From Apostichopus japonicus (Eukaryota > Echinodermata > Holothuroidea > Aspidochirotida > Stichopodidae): DNA of 64,000 nt. The notes beneath the pieces were generated by a model that saw only the letters and a list, made by a program, of their open reading frames with translations, was not told the DNA's origin and did no database searches. Shown here piece by piece: positions 20,401-35,200 of this stretch (positions within the stretch are counted from its first letter, which is position 1; each line of letters starts with the position of its first letter). Both the position numbers and the translations under genes were made by a program. Where the stretch lies: assembly GCF_037975245.1 (NCBI RefSeq), contig NC_092580.1, positions 12,803,501 to 12,867,500 of the forward strand, in the 5' to 3' direction.

Positions 20401-23400
20401 CTTTCTTGCAGCCTGCCTACAGTCAGCACCCTCGGATCATACAGAAAGGAGCGTGGACACAGGCAGTACCCGTCAAAGATGCTCGCCACTGCTACCGTGT
20501 CAGTGATGCCATCGGCAATAACTACACCCCCTCGGCAAGAAAGTTAACAACTTCCTACATTTATGAAGTCACAAGGAAGCAAGGTAAAAACCATAACCAA
20601 CCTCAAAAGGATGTGGTAATAATGGTGGTTGTCTCAGAGACATTTAGTATAGATACTTCTAAAAGAAACTCAATTTTCTAACAGTTTAAAGAAACCTAAC
20701 TTAAGGAAAAAAAGGATCAACTTGTGCCAACAAGAAATTAACTGGAATCTATAATGTAAGCCCGTAATTTTGATTACTTCGATCAAAACTTAGGTGGCCT
20801 TTGACAAGATGGTTATCCTTAATACTAGCATACAGTAGTAGTAACAAATTCATTAAAAAAATCATATTTCGGTAAACTTGAAGGACAACGGTTGGAAAGC
20901 TTGTACATCAGTAGTCTTGACATTATATGTATTATCCATTGATACTGATCACCTGGTCACAATTCAAATTGATTAGGAAACCAAACGAGATGAATTTTAT
21001 TCCACATCATCGGATTATTTCTTTTTAAATCGTAGGAATGCCCTGTTGTTTTTAGGTATGTGGGTATTCCAACCATTAATCTGTTCAGCCTATCGGTAGA
21101 CCAATGTTTCAGCTAATAAAAGAGATTTTGATAGGCGTCTTTTTTTTTAAGAATTAATTAATTAATAATATTATATGCCATAAAGAGAATGGAGTTTAAA
21201 AAAGAAGAGAGGTAAAACTTCGTTATTGTCTGTTGACTTAACATTGTGAAGAGAAAACAAGCATTTTTGGACTAGTCAATTAACTTCATTCCTGCACAAG
21301 GATTGGTTTCAAGAATCATTATGAATAAATATTTTATGGTTGTGAACACTGAACAGTTTGAATACAGTCCAGGATGAATATCTTCTTTGAAACTGGTTCA
21401 GTTATGTTGATAATGACTAAGAGAGCCATCCTCATACCCTCTGTCATCTATCTTCCACTCGGTTTCCCATCTTACAGTAGGTCTCATATCTCTCGCTGAA
21501 AAAGCTGAGTTTATTTTGCCTGATTCATTGGCTGACTCCAAAACCTTCCCCCTAAGAATTCTCTGAACTTGAATAGTAAATGATCAACCAGCAGTAGTTA
21601 TTTCGGTGTAGTCCCCACCAAAACCAACAAATGCAAAGAGTTAATCCGTACAAGGAAAAGGGGGGGGATGGTACGGTATTTGTACAAGAATAGGGCAATT
21701 ACAATATCTTTGCTAATGAGTGTTAAAATTCAGTAAGTTGCCTCTTTTTTCTTTTTTATCAGGGTTGCATGACCATGGACCATCATCTGTGTCACCAAGA
21801 TCCAATAAGATGCAATCTTCCCATATCTCTCCAAGACTCAACAACAACAATAATCACAGCTCGAAGAGACCTATCACATCGCCAAGAAAGAGGTACGTGC
21901 AGATTCTAGTGAATGTACCAGTGTCTTTGACCTTATGATTTGTGGTTAATTTGAATAAATTGGAGGTCTTCAGCCGAGAAGATTAAGTTTTGAATCATTT
22001 GGCTGGCAAATCATTCTCTGTAAAGAAAATGTAGTCTTGAAAAGTTCAGGAAAAGTAATAAACTACCATAATTGTCATCATTGTTTTCTCCTTAAGAAAA
22101 AATAATTATTGGTAGAGTCGTTTCCTTTTCTGCATAGTCCAAGAGATGCCGTATCGAGAAGAAGCGGGAACAGATCTGGAAGAAGTAACGAACAGGGTCA
22201 AAGGCAACCAAAGAATGGACTGCCATCCCCTCCAACAACCCCGACTCTGCCACCAATCGGCAACCATGGTGTCAATGAATCAGGAGATAACCATGATTAT
22301 CCATGGGTTCACCGAAGGGACCAACATATGGAGGAGATGGACCATTCTGGATTCAATGACATAATTAAAGAAAATGGAATGACAGGTGAGGAAGGAAATG
22401 AATCATGACAAAATTTACATACAAAATTTGCAAAATTGATTTTCTCATATATAAGTTTGCATGGAGGTACATCATTAAAATGCACATGTATATGATGGAC
22501 GCTAGAAAGAAAGAAAAAATTTTTGAATGTCTAACCAAGCTGATGAAGATGGAATTTCAACATGATTTGTAGGGTAGCTGTAATAGAGAACTTTTACGAG
22601 CCGACTGCAAATATACTTGGCCCTTAGGGCCACAGTGACAAAGTCAATTTTAAAAAGCCATCGATAGTACAGACACATGGTACATATACCTACTTAGAAA
22701 GATTGAATGCAGAGGGCAAACATGTGTTTGTTTTTTGTGTAGTATGACACTGAGCATTTGTGAAATATTTTTGGGGGATTAATACCCAGTAATGCCTTTA
22801 ATAGCTGATAGCTTATTGTAATGATCAAGGGTAAATGGGTTTCTCTGAATAACACAGTAGTTCAATTTTGACGTCATGACATTATTTACATGCCTTCTTT
22901 ACCCGTCTTTCCAGTATCTAATATGTACAGAAGTTTGCATGTAAAATTGTACACATTTTTTTCATTTTTTTCATTTCTTTCATTTTTGTGTTTGTCTTTC
23001 TTTCTCTATATGGGTGAGCAGGAGTCACATATGTGCCACCGATATCTCCAGTCACTGACTCCAGAGCTACCCCTGACATAATGGTCCAGAGGGAACACGA
23101 TATGGAGGCATCTGCTGCCCTCTCCGTAGTTTTCCCACCCTTCACTGTATCCACCCATGGCCTATCGAGACCTGCTACTCCAGAACAGGATGATATTCCA
23201 AGGTAGGACTTTTATCATCAGAAATTACTGATAGTAAAATTTTTACAGTGTTTATCGACCCATTTTATTCTATAGTTAAAGGTATTTACAGTACTCTTTT
23301 CTTTCTGACAAGAGTTAGTTTAGAAATCATTTGAAGTGTCTTGCTGGTGTTATTAGAAACATTCACATTTTTCAGAGGAATTCAGTGAACATGTTGGAAA

Positions 23401-26400
23401 ATTAACAGATTAGTAAGATTGTTAATATCATACCCTCACTCCTCTCTCTGCCCCCCCTCATCCCTTCCCAATCCCATAAAAGGAGACATTTCCATGAGAA
23501 GTGTCATTAGATGTTTTAGTATCTCTTTCTCATTTCTAATTGGCAGGTATTATCAGCTGCTCGACAAGGCCATCGAAAATGAATTCATCGCTCCTCTTAG
23601 CGATGAGTGGCTGACAGAGGTTTACTCCTTCATCCCTAAACATCTCAAATTACTGTCTCTCAGGCAGCATTTACGGAAAGTTACACAGGTGAGAAGATGA
23701 GTACATTCAATTTATACTGTTGGCTTATTAGAATCCTTACTTCTTTTATGCAGAGACCAACATATTTTCACTTTGTCACTACAGTAGATCCAATTGGGAC
23801 AATTTTCATCTCATTTACCTACACAGGCATCTTGTAGTACTAGTTCATTAACTTTACTCTTCTTTACCTGTGTCTATTCTACAAATGCACTCTATGTACC
23901 TTATTCTTGTTGGTCTATTGACTACCTCCAAATCACTGAGGAGGCTTTCATCAAAATGGAGTAGTTGCTAAAGCGACTAACTTAGCCCTGAGTTAATCAT
24001 GTTTATGTCTGGTGATTTAATGGTACCTCTGAGCCCAAGTTGATTTAGGGAATGAAAAGGCATTTCTTATTGTCATTCCTTGTGTCATCTGATGGGTTCA
24101 GTTTGCTTGAAATTTAACAATATTGGTCTTCCCAGTCTGGATACTTAGAGATGGAAACTCTCTAATCATACACAGTTTGAATTGATCATATCCTCCTTTA
24201 GCTAGGGCATAGCTGAAATATGTGCTATTTTGTCAATAATTCTTGCATAATATGACTTTGTTTGCATGTTGTATATCTTCCTTTACTTCTCATCTTCAAG
24301 TCCATGGAAGTAGAACCAGTATTTGCTCTGTAGCAGTTCATATACAAGTTTATCATGATTTCGTTTACATGTTACATGAATATCTTCCTTTACTTGGCAC
24401 CTCAGATGGGGTCCAAGGAAGGGGGAACCAGTAATTGGATGGGCACTCCCTATTGTTTACCACAGGCAACAAATAGCAAGTCATGATGCATCATTCTTAG
24501 TCAAGCACAAAGCAATGTAAGCCTTTAAGGGTAACTTAACTTTGAGGACGTCCACTGGAACATCAGAGCTTCACTCAGGAAGCTAGTCTTCTGAGGTGAC
24601 TTCTCTTTGTTCCTCAATCTATTGAGTTGATGCTTGAGAGCTTTTCAATGCTCCTTTATTTTACATCAGGCATCTAAAATGAGAGTGATATTCGTCCACA
24701 TTCATTTCTTTCAACAGAAACGGTTAAATCTTAAACTTGGTTGTTACTATGAGTAGTGGTAGAACATAATTGTAGCATTTTTGTCAATTCCCTAATTTCT
24801 GCACATATGTTATATTTCGACTGCAGGAAGCTAGAGATGTATATATCAGAAGTAGCAAGCAGTCGATTCTCAACTACGTTCTTCTGGACTCCCAAGAACA
24901 GCATCGTCTTGGAGTACCACTACCGTCGAAAGAGTCGGTGTCGGCCGGCAGGGAGTGGTTCCCATGGCAACAAGCCTGCAAGAGAGCTCACATGAAAATG
25001 GAGAATTGTCTCTACATAACACATCCAGTGATGGCAACGATATTATACAGATGGGAAACAAAGTGAGTTATTCTTCCATCATGTACATCATTTTCTTTAA
25101 GAGTCACTTTTGAAGCTTAGTAGTTTTGGAAGTATAGGACTTTTTTTGTGGGGGGGGGTGGGGAAATCACTCATGTGGCCATATTCATTTTATAGCTGAC
25201 TTGATAAAATCAGAAATTAAAAAAAAGATTTGTTTCTTGTTAGGTATAGTTTCTAAAGTCACTTTTCTAAATGCCTACAGCAAATTTGAAAGCAGGACAG
25301 TGCTTTTATAGTAAAATAGGCCCTAGTAGGTTACTGTTCTGTTTACCATGTTCATATGTGAGTGGAAGTATTCCCTCTGTTATTTCTGTTGTGATTGATG
25401 TAGGATTAACACTGACATGAATGAAATCATGATCATCCATCATAGAACTGTATTCCCAATGTAAGAGACTCCGTGTGGAGTTTTCTTTTCTGTTCTTTCA
25501 TGCAGAAGAAGTTTGTTTAGTTCCTCTTGTGTTCAGGTAGCATTAGTAATTTTAAAAGACAAGAGTGAGTTGGGATTCCCAACCGAAAATGGAATGGGAA
25601 ATTATATATTTGAAGAAAAGAACAAAGACATTTTTGGGTGGAGGGGTGTTTGAGCCAAGTGACCTAAGAATAACAAGTCCTGTGCCAGAATCCTGCATTC
25701 TAGCCAAAAGATTTTTAGTTCTTTTTAACTTAATTATCAAAATGTTGTGAGAGTTTGTCTGAGAATTGCCGCTGCATCTGAATTCATTAACCTTGCCCTG
25801 CATCTCATTTCTCAAGTTACGTTAACATCATCCGACTCCCGGGTATCTTCTCTCATCGGCAGGTACTCATCACTGCGGATGTGCGACATCTCCGATCTGA
25901 CCGCTAAGTCCCCACTGACCATAGACAGGTTCCTGGATCACATCAAGATGTACTGTGACAAGGGTCAAGCCATGCTTAAGGAGGTTTGGCTGGTGGAATG
26001 CGCAACCATCGTGGCAGACCTCAGGGAGGACATTGAAAGTCTTATGCCGGATGATGAGGTACGGAATATTTTTCAACCGCTCGATTTCGATTCGGTTTCA
26101 CGTCAGAGAAGAAATACAGGGAGACGGGCATCTCTGCTAGTATCCTCTGATATCCATCAGGTTATCAAATTGGGTAGATAGATTGTTGTCATGTTTGATT
26201 TACACTATCTAGCAAAGACATGGGTTTATAGGGATCACCAAATAGCTAATTGCTGGATAGCTCAGTTGATGGAGCACAGGACTGAGTTATCTGGCTGGAA
26301 TCCTGTTCTAACCCCCCAAAAAAGAAGAAATTCTTTGCCCTTAAGTAGTTTCTGTTCATTCATGTTTGATGCCAGTCCAGATTATGTTGCAAATACAACT

Positions 26401-29400
26401 AGCTGCTTTATACACCCTACACCACGAGTACCTTTCCTGTAAAGCTTTGGCTTAAAACATGTGATGCTCCTTTCATGTCATTCTCTGTTTCACTTGCAGA
26501 CACTCAAGAAAAATTCCTACTCATTCCTTAGTATATGGCAGTGTACCCCCTCTGCATGTTCGACCTCCCATGAATAGTACTAGTTTAGTATTAGTATTGG
26601 AATAGTATTAGTTTTTTTGTATTTTTGTAGTGTAGTATTGAAATTTGAAGGTTTTGTATACATTTAAGCAAACCCAATGTTGTTTACTGTGTTGATTTTT
26701 GTACAGTCAGATGTATGGCTTCTTTTTTTAACTCGTTTAATCTTTCAGAGATTGTCTCCCAAACGTGACAGCATATTGTCCTTTTACCTTACATATTACG
26801 AATCTACATTTGGTTCCGCTCAGCTATGAAATGTGGCGAAATGTAAAACGCTTCTAAGAACTGAGGAGCACTGCAATATGCCTGTGCTTCTATGTGGAAA
26901 GGTCCAACATTTAAATGCTTTTAAAACAGAGATTTCACTGCAATATCTGTATGCCACTCTTTGCAAAATAACAAAGTAAATCTGTTTAAAAACAGAGATT
27001 TTGCTGCAGGTATTTTTATTTCTCTTTCCTTGTACAGAGAGAGCGTATGGAGGAAATGGATCATTTCTTCAACAGTGTGGCGACTCTCATGTCAAATCTG
27101 GCTCGTTCATGCGTGGAAAGGACCATCCAGGACCTAGTCGAGTGGGTGGAACTGTATGAAGGAGGCAGTGCATATTCAGGAGACTACTTTCAAAGCGACC
27201 AATGGCTAGCAATCAGACCGCAGCCGATTCAGATATTCATGGTGAGTGCAATGCACTGTGTCAGTGAGGGTATCAGCTTGAAAAATTGCCAAACAGACAA
27301 AAGATCATCTTTATTCTTTCTGTTTTCTTGGATATCATAGTTTAAATATTCCTTTGTACATGCACTGAGAAAATGACTTGAGCAAGTCTAAAAGCATGTC
27401 ATCACAGAGCGATTAGTAATTAATTTTCTAATATCATTTTCCTTCCTTCATTGACTTTGTTTTCATATTATCTGGTTGAGGGTACCATTTATTAAACGTT
27501 GCTCTAAAATTTAAAGTTTAAATATTGCTGAACAAGCAATTGAAGGTAATTGTTTTTGTATGCGGTTCAACCTTTTGAATTTTTTTATCTTGCATCATCT
27601 AGGTTGAAGACATGAGCACAGTTTCAACGAAATTTGAACCCACCTTTGACGAGGTGGCGGCGATGTTTCAAGAAGTACTGGTCTGCATTGTAAAAAGTGT
27701 GAAACATTTGCAGAGAGTGGAATTTCAACTCTTTGAGGTACTTTACGTTTCATATCTGTGGTTTTCTTTTTTATGTTGCATTTTGATGTATCGCTGTAAA
27801 ACTCAGTTCATCTGTCCACAGCTTTGAAGAGGAAATATGGATATTGTAACATTTAATAACATTTGGTTGTTTATATAAATGACATTTAGATGTGCTGAAT
27901 CTTGAACTGATAACTTAATAAGTGAGAGAAAGCAGTTTGCTGGAATTTAAAGTAAGCAGTGATTGAGATATTTCTCTACATGTTGTGTTCAATATAGACA
28001 GAAATTAAATCCTGTTAGTAGTGATTACCTTAGTGATATAATGATGAAAATTGTCCTTGAGGCTTTTTTGATCAGCAGGTATTTTGATAATGTCTTCTTC
28101 ATCATAATGAAAACATGCTGTTATTAACTGTTTCTGTGATATTGTCAGCACCTACAGAGCATTGGTTATGACTTTTACCTCAAGTTTTTGTTTAAGTGCA
28201 CTTTGAACTTTTATTATTTTAATTGAATGTTTAATTTATTTCAGCATGTGGACCAAGTAGATATCAAATATTTGAGCACGATGGGTGAGGATGAACTGCC
28301 AGTGAAATTGGCTGCAAAGAGACTACAGAATGTTGTCATTGGAAACCAACCAGGACCAATGAGGTATGCCAAACATATTGTTTCTTTGCATTTCATTAGA
28401 CTGCCCAAAGTGTGACCATGTGACATTGGTCATTGTTAACTTTAGCACGTAACTCTTCAATATTTTATTCTTGTGAATTAAAACTGTTTGATTCATAAAA
28501 TTTGAAAGTGCAAAGAAGCACCGCAATTTACTTAGGTTTAATATATATATATATTGAAACGTTTTGTGGTGAAAACACAGTTTATTATGTACATTATTGA
28601 TTTATCACTGTGAATGACTGCATCCTTACAAAGTCCATGCAGCAAGAGAGAAGAATAAGATAACACAGTAGGTCTGCAACGTTTAAACGTTGACATAGGA
28701 TATGTCATTACTTTGCTTTTAAGCATTTCTTGAGATTTGTTGGCATCGAGAAGGACTGACATATTTTTTTTGTCTCATACAGCTATTGCTCGTTCTACAA
28801 ACCTTACTCTTACTTGCTGTCAAGGACGTCCGATCAAAAGGTGGCCCGATTCATCAGCAAGGAACAGCATCTCAGAGATTACGTCAGGGAAATTGAGAAA
28901 CTCAAGAAGATGTCGTCCGAGATCTGTTCTTTTCCCGAATTCGTACCCATGAATCTCTTCTGGGTGGACTGCGAAAGAGTAAACAAGGTATCACAAGATG
29001 GAAGAAAGAAAATGTCCTGAAAGCTGGCATCAGTGTTTTTAATTTTCAATGACTCAACACTTTCTTTCTGCTTAAACTATTCGTGCCATACAAAGAAATA
29101 CATTTTCATATCCAAGTTACTTCTGACTTAATTTACGTTAAGTTTGCATTTATGTCCTGCAAAATTTCAGTCATGTAATTGGAAAATCTGTGCCTGTTTG
29201 AAAACTGTCATCTTCGTGTATGCTTCTGAGCGTATTTCTTGAAAATGTCACTGTCACGGCGTTGGTGATAGTTTATAGCTATTCACTGCCTGGTCTGTGT
29301 TCCCCTATGGTTTTCTTGTAGCTAGTTTTGTGGAACATGTAGTGTTATTTTTCCCTTTAAATCAATCCTCATTTTGTTCTGTAGCTTTTTTTCCGGCTGA

Positions 29401-32152
29401 ATATCTTTTCTTGCATGGTGGTGTAACAAAACGAAAAAAGAAAAGTGCAACCCGAGGTATAAGTAGTCACCAGAAGTGAGTCATTCTCTACCAGAATGTA
29501 TTTCACGAAAATACTCTTAACTGACTTGATTTTATGTCACTCTACAGATTCACGTTTACAGTGATGCTTCTACCTATTTCAATTTCATCTCGGGTTAAAG
29601 GAGGAAAGTAGATTATTGCAGTAAAGAAGATTATTGAATGTGAAAATGTTTAAATCACCTGTGTGACCATTAACATTTATGAGAATTATTTCTTTCTCTA
29701 GTCTAATTTATATTTTCTTGGTATTATTTTCTCCTGACCTATTCAGTGGCTAGTTGAACGTGCCAGAGAGCTAGCCGATGTGATGATCAGCAAGATCATG
29801 CAGACCAGTTATCATTTTAACCGCAGCATCTGCCAGCAGTACGACAACATCGTCAAGATGATCACTGCCCAATCAGAGTCCACCAAACAGCTGGTCTCTC
29901 TCCAGCAGTATGTGGATAGGCTCCACGTGGAAGACCTTGAACAGCTTAAGGTATTAGCAGATTGGGATATTCCCATGAAGCATGACGGTATTGTCTTAAC
30001 GTGGGACTAATGACCAGGTTATGATATGAAAAGTGAAACATGACGGTATTTCTCTTAACGTGACATTAATGACCAGGTTATGATATGAAATGTGAAACAT
30101 GACCGTATTGTCTTAACTTGACACTAATGACCAGGTTATGATATGAAATGTGAAACATGACCGTATTGTCTTAACGTGACACTAATGACCAGGTTATGAT
30201 ATGAAATGTGAAACATGACCGTATTGTCTTAACTTGACACTAATGACCAGGTTATGATATGAAATGTGAAACATGACCGTATTGTCTTAACTTGACACTA
30301 ATGACCAGGTTATGATATGAAATGTGAAACATGACCGTATTGTCTTAACGTGACACTAATGACCAGGTTATGATATGAAATGTGAAACATGACGGTATTG
30401 TCTTAACGTGACACTAATGACCAGGTTATGATATGAAATGTGAAACATGACGGTATTGTCTTAACGTGACACTAATGACCAGGTTATGATATGAAATGTG
30501 AAACATGACGGTATTGTCTTAACGTGACACTAATGACCAGGTTATGATATGAAATGTGAAACATGACCGTATTGTCTTAACTTGACACTAATGACCAGGT
30601 TATGATATGAAATGTGAAACATGACGGTATTGTCTTAACGTGACACTAATGACCAGGTTATGATATGAAATGTGAAACATGACCGTATTGTCTTAACGTG
30701 ACATTAATCATCAGGTTATGATATGAAATGTGAAACATGACGGTATTGTCCTAACTTGACACTATTACCAGGTTATGATATGAAATGTGAAACATGACGG
30801 TATTGTCTTAACGTGACACTAATGACCAGGTTATGATATGAAATGTGAAACATGACGGTATTGTCTTAACGTGACACTAATGACCAGGTTATGATATGAA
30901 ATGTGAAACATGACCGTATTGTCTTAACTTGACACTAATGACCAGGTTATGATATGAAATGTGAAACATGACGGTATTGTCTTAACGTGACACTAATGAC
31001 CAGGTTATGATATGAAATGTGAAACATGACCGTATTGTCTTAACGTGACATTAATCATCAGGTTATGATATGAAATGTGAAACATGACGGTATTGTCCTA
31101 ACTTGACACTATTACCAGGTTATGATATGAAATGTGAGACATGACCACATTGTTTTAACATGTTACTAATCACAAGGTTATGATGTGAAATGTGAAACAT
31201 GACCATATTGTCTTAACGTGACACTAATCACTGACGCTATAGTCTCCTAGCCACATTCATCAGGAGTAACCATGCCAACAATATGAAGAAGGAAACTGGT
31301 TGTGAAGTTCGTCTTTTCAAGTAGAAAGTCCTTTGTAGTATACTTCTAGCTGAAGCGACTAAATTTTGAAGAGACCTTTAAACACTGTTAAAAACATAAT
31401 CTGTATTCTTTGCATATATATGACTTTAGTGCCAATTGAGAGTGTGGTTGATGTGCGGTGGTGGAGAGGGTGAGGTCTTCTCCACTCGTAGAAAAATCTT
31501 GTCCCTTGCATGAACTTTGTGTAATGGTGTCTCAAGGTTTTCTTGAAATTGTGAAGGAACTTATATTCAGAGATGATATTTTTTCTGGCGTCTCTTCTCA
31601 TAGTGGGAATCGGAGGGGAGGTTTAGGAGGAAGGGGGATGGGAAAGTAGGGGGAGAATTCATTGGTTGTAAAATTTCCTCTCATTTACATAACATTTACA
31701 TAATGATTGGGATTCATTCTTCTTGATGGTATACCTCTAATTGTATATGGTGAAAACTAACTCACATTTATCCTTCGGGCAGATCAAGTTTTGTTCTTCT
31801 CAACTGCGTTGTATACATGATGAATACTGTGAATTTACTAAAAAAAAAAGAAAAAAAAAGAACCTGATATCATCTCTGATTTGATTTCTCTAGGAACAAT
31901 TAGAGGTCGCTGCCGGCAACTTGATGTTCCTGGTCGACTATGCCACCCTGACCAAAGATGACATCCTTCTTAACGACAACACCTTCACATGGCCCGAACG
32001 AATCCTGCCTATCATCAGGAACAGGTGATTGTTTTAGTTTTCTTCCCCAACTGATAAAATGAACATTTCATTTTAACTCCCAGCATTTTTTCTTAAGCCA
32101 GTATGACAGGTTCAAAATTTAAGAGTTGTTTGAGTTCATTATTATTATTATG

Positions 32153-32202
<50 letters not shown>

Positions 32203-35200
32203 GATTGTTGTTGTTATTATTATTATTATTATGATAATTATTTTTTTTATATAATTTTTTATTGAAATTGTTTTGTTACACAGTGAATTGAAGTTACAGA
32301 AAGAACACGACATGGCTGTAAACAAGCTAAGCCAAAGACAGAAACAGTTCAGAGCGGACATCCAGAACCTGAGTGATGAGGTGAAGGCCTTTAAGAGCAG
32401 GGATAGGATGGCCGACTCTCAGGATTATTTGGCACAGCTGGATGACATGCAGGAGAGACTGGAGGCGTTTCAGAAGGAGGTGAGTATGGCCAAGAGTTCC
32501 GTTGAATCCCAAACTTTCCCGATTTGTGACCCCACCCATGGTTGTGATATCCCCTGGGCTAGCTGGAAATGCATTTCCTTTCTTGGGCCTAAATTCACCT
32601 TTCTTTGGTCTAAATTCCCCTAACATATATTTTTCCCTGGTGATTGATGAAGGAACTGCACATTGACTGTTTATTTTGTGTGTGTTTGTTTTGTTGATTG
32701 TACATTGATTGAAAAGTTCAAATCATTTGTGTTTGGCTTTTGTGGCATGAGCCATGGTTTGGGAATGGGAAAATTGGGGTAGGGTAGTTAGGGTGATGTG
32801 CAGTGGAGACCAGCAATTTTTTTTTCTGTTCCGGAGTGTAACCAACCGCTCTAGTGATGTTCTGGAGTGTGTAAAACTGGTCGTATTATCAAGCCTGCTG
32901 CCAATCATCTCCGTCTCCTGCCAAAGAAAATCCAAATACATTTCTCAAGATGCAATTCTCATTGGGAGCTTTACATTGTTTCTCAAGTAGCCCAAGCTGC
33001 TGGAAGGGACCAAGTGCATCTGAAAATGATGTACTAAGTACAAATTAGCCGAGACAGGTGGAAACCAGGATTATAAAATAAAAATTACGAATTTAGTGAA
33101 AAGCTTGGCAAAGTAAGACGTGAAAATATCACAAAAGAATACCACAAAATGATGCCTTTTTGGCAAAGTGTACTTTTTTATACGGATGGTTTCACAAGCA
33201 CTCTGTTTTGTCGTCGCTAGAAATTGTCTGTGAACACGGAGGAACATCTGTTGGAGACGGGACAGATCACCGCATACAGCGAACTAGAAGAGATCCAGGA
33301 GATGAAGGAGCCCTATCAGAGGCTCTGGAGCAGCGCGGTCAAGTTCCACCAGCTCTACGACAAGTGGATGAACGGACCACTATTGGACGTCAATGCAGAG
33401 GATGTGGAGGAAGAGGTAACACTCGTTGGAATATCGATCTGAAAAAGATAGAAAACTAGGGAGGCAGAAAGTAAAACTTGGGAGAAGGGATGATGCGTAG
33501 TCTTATAAAGGGTGTAAATGATCTGTTATTTGGAAAACCCTAAATCCTTTCTAGAGGATCCCTTCCCTTCTCATTATTAGTATCGGAACACTAGCCATGT
33601 AACTCACTTCTTAAACTTAACCTTTTTTTTTTGCCGGTAGTAAGAAAAAAATTCCTTGTTCCTTTTTGCAGGTTCAAGGTTTATGGAGGTCAAGTTACAA
33701 GCTCACCAAACAGTTTGCCAAACCCGACATGATTGGTCCGATGAGAGCGGCTGCCACTATCAAAGGGAAACTGGAGAAGTTTAAGATCAACATGCCTCTG
33801 GTCCACGCCCTCTGTAACCCAGGAATCAAGGAACGACACTGGAACATGATGAGTGAAAAGGTATCCTCCTTGAGGGTTTTAAAGAGTCATTTTAACTTTG
33901 TCTCCCAGGGACGACCCCTGTAAACCGAGCTGTATTACGACTGCAAAAGATTAGAAAAGAAGTTTTTTTTTTCTCCTTCAATTATTTTTGGGCTCTCAAG
34001 CTGAGTGGAAGTCGAATTTCTGGAGCATTAGGTTGTGTTGCCTTTTTTTTTTTCCATTTTGCAATATTTCATGAGTAGTATTCTTACATCCTTAAACACA
34101 ATTTATGTCCACTTTGGTGAAAACTCAGAAACATATGTTGAAGTAATGCAACTCTCCATCATTCCTGTATATTGAGACAAATTAGTGAAACGTCATTCAT
34201 CTTAATTATACGAAATCCTTTCTCTGCAGTCTTAGGTTTACCTTTCTAATCTCCTGCCACTACTCAAAACCTGAACCATTTTGACCAAAAACAGGGTCAA
34301 GTCATCTTAAATGAAAGTACATAAGACACATTGTTTACATTCTTAATATTAAGTTAAAAGCTTTATATATATACAGGGATGTGCTCACACTGGGCAGCAC
34401 CGGGCGGCTGTGCCCAGCAGTTCTGAATGCCGCCCAGCACAAACAGTATTTTAAACATTTCCATCCGGCACTTTTTTATGATAATTTAACAAATTTTACC
34501 ATAACCTAAATCTGGGAGAATATACATGGCACAGAATAGGAAAATAGCACCACCTAAGCATACTTCCTGTGCAAAATTTGTCCAGTGGGGAGGTGTACCC
34601 CACCCATGAGATCCCTCTCCCAGGGTGTGGATCACACTACCGCACAATCTGCCCGGCACTCAAATATCCCTGAGCACATCCCTGTATATGGTTTAATTGC
34701 ATAATTTTTATATATTGTTTTATAAATCAGAACCATTCCGGTACAGACTTTAATGGATCTTAACGATTGCATACCTACAGTATGTAAGGTCATATGACAT
34801 ACTACCAGAATCTTGTAAACTCTCTATAGGAAAATAAATTGGACTTACTTACCTTTCATGAAGACAGTCTGTGAACACTTCCGCAATGGTCTTTGTTAAA
34901 TCTTTCCTTTGGAATTGGGGTCTTTTTTGTTGTTGAATATTTAAACGTATGCAATAGAATGTTTCAAATGATAGTCTAGGTGAATTTTTATTTCTCACCG
35001 ATTAAACATATTCTGAGTATCCTGGCAATCATTTGCATTGAATTCTTGTGTTTCATTTATTTTTAGATCACATTTGAAAGTGACATTGAATGATTTCAAA
35101 CTATCAATATCTCAAAATTGCTATATCAAAATTGTATGCAAATATCATCAAGATGCTTAGAATTACATCTTCCTCTTCTTTTGTCAGTCAGAATTAAAAC

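Noticed and set aside
29978-31235. CRISPR-like regularly spaced repeats
   Set aside because: The whole 58-bp unit repeats without unique spacers, and the sequence is from an animal nucleus.
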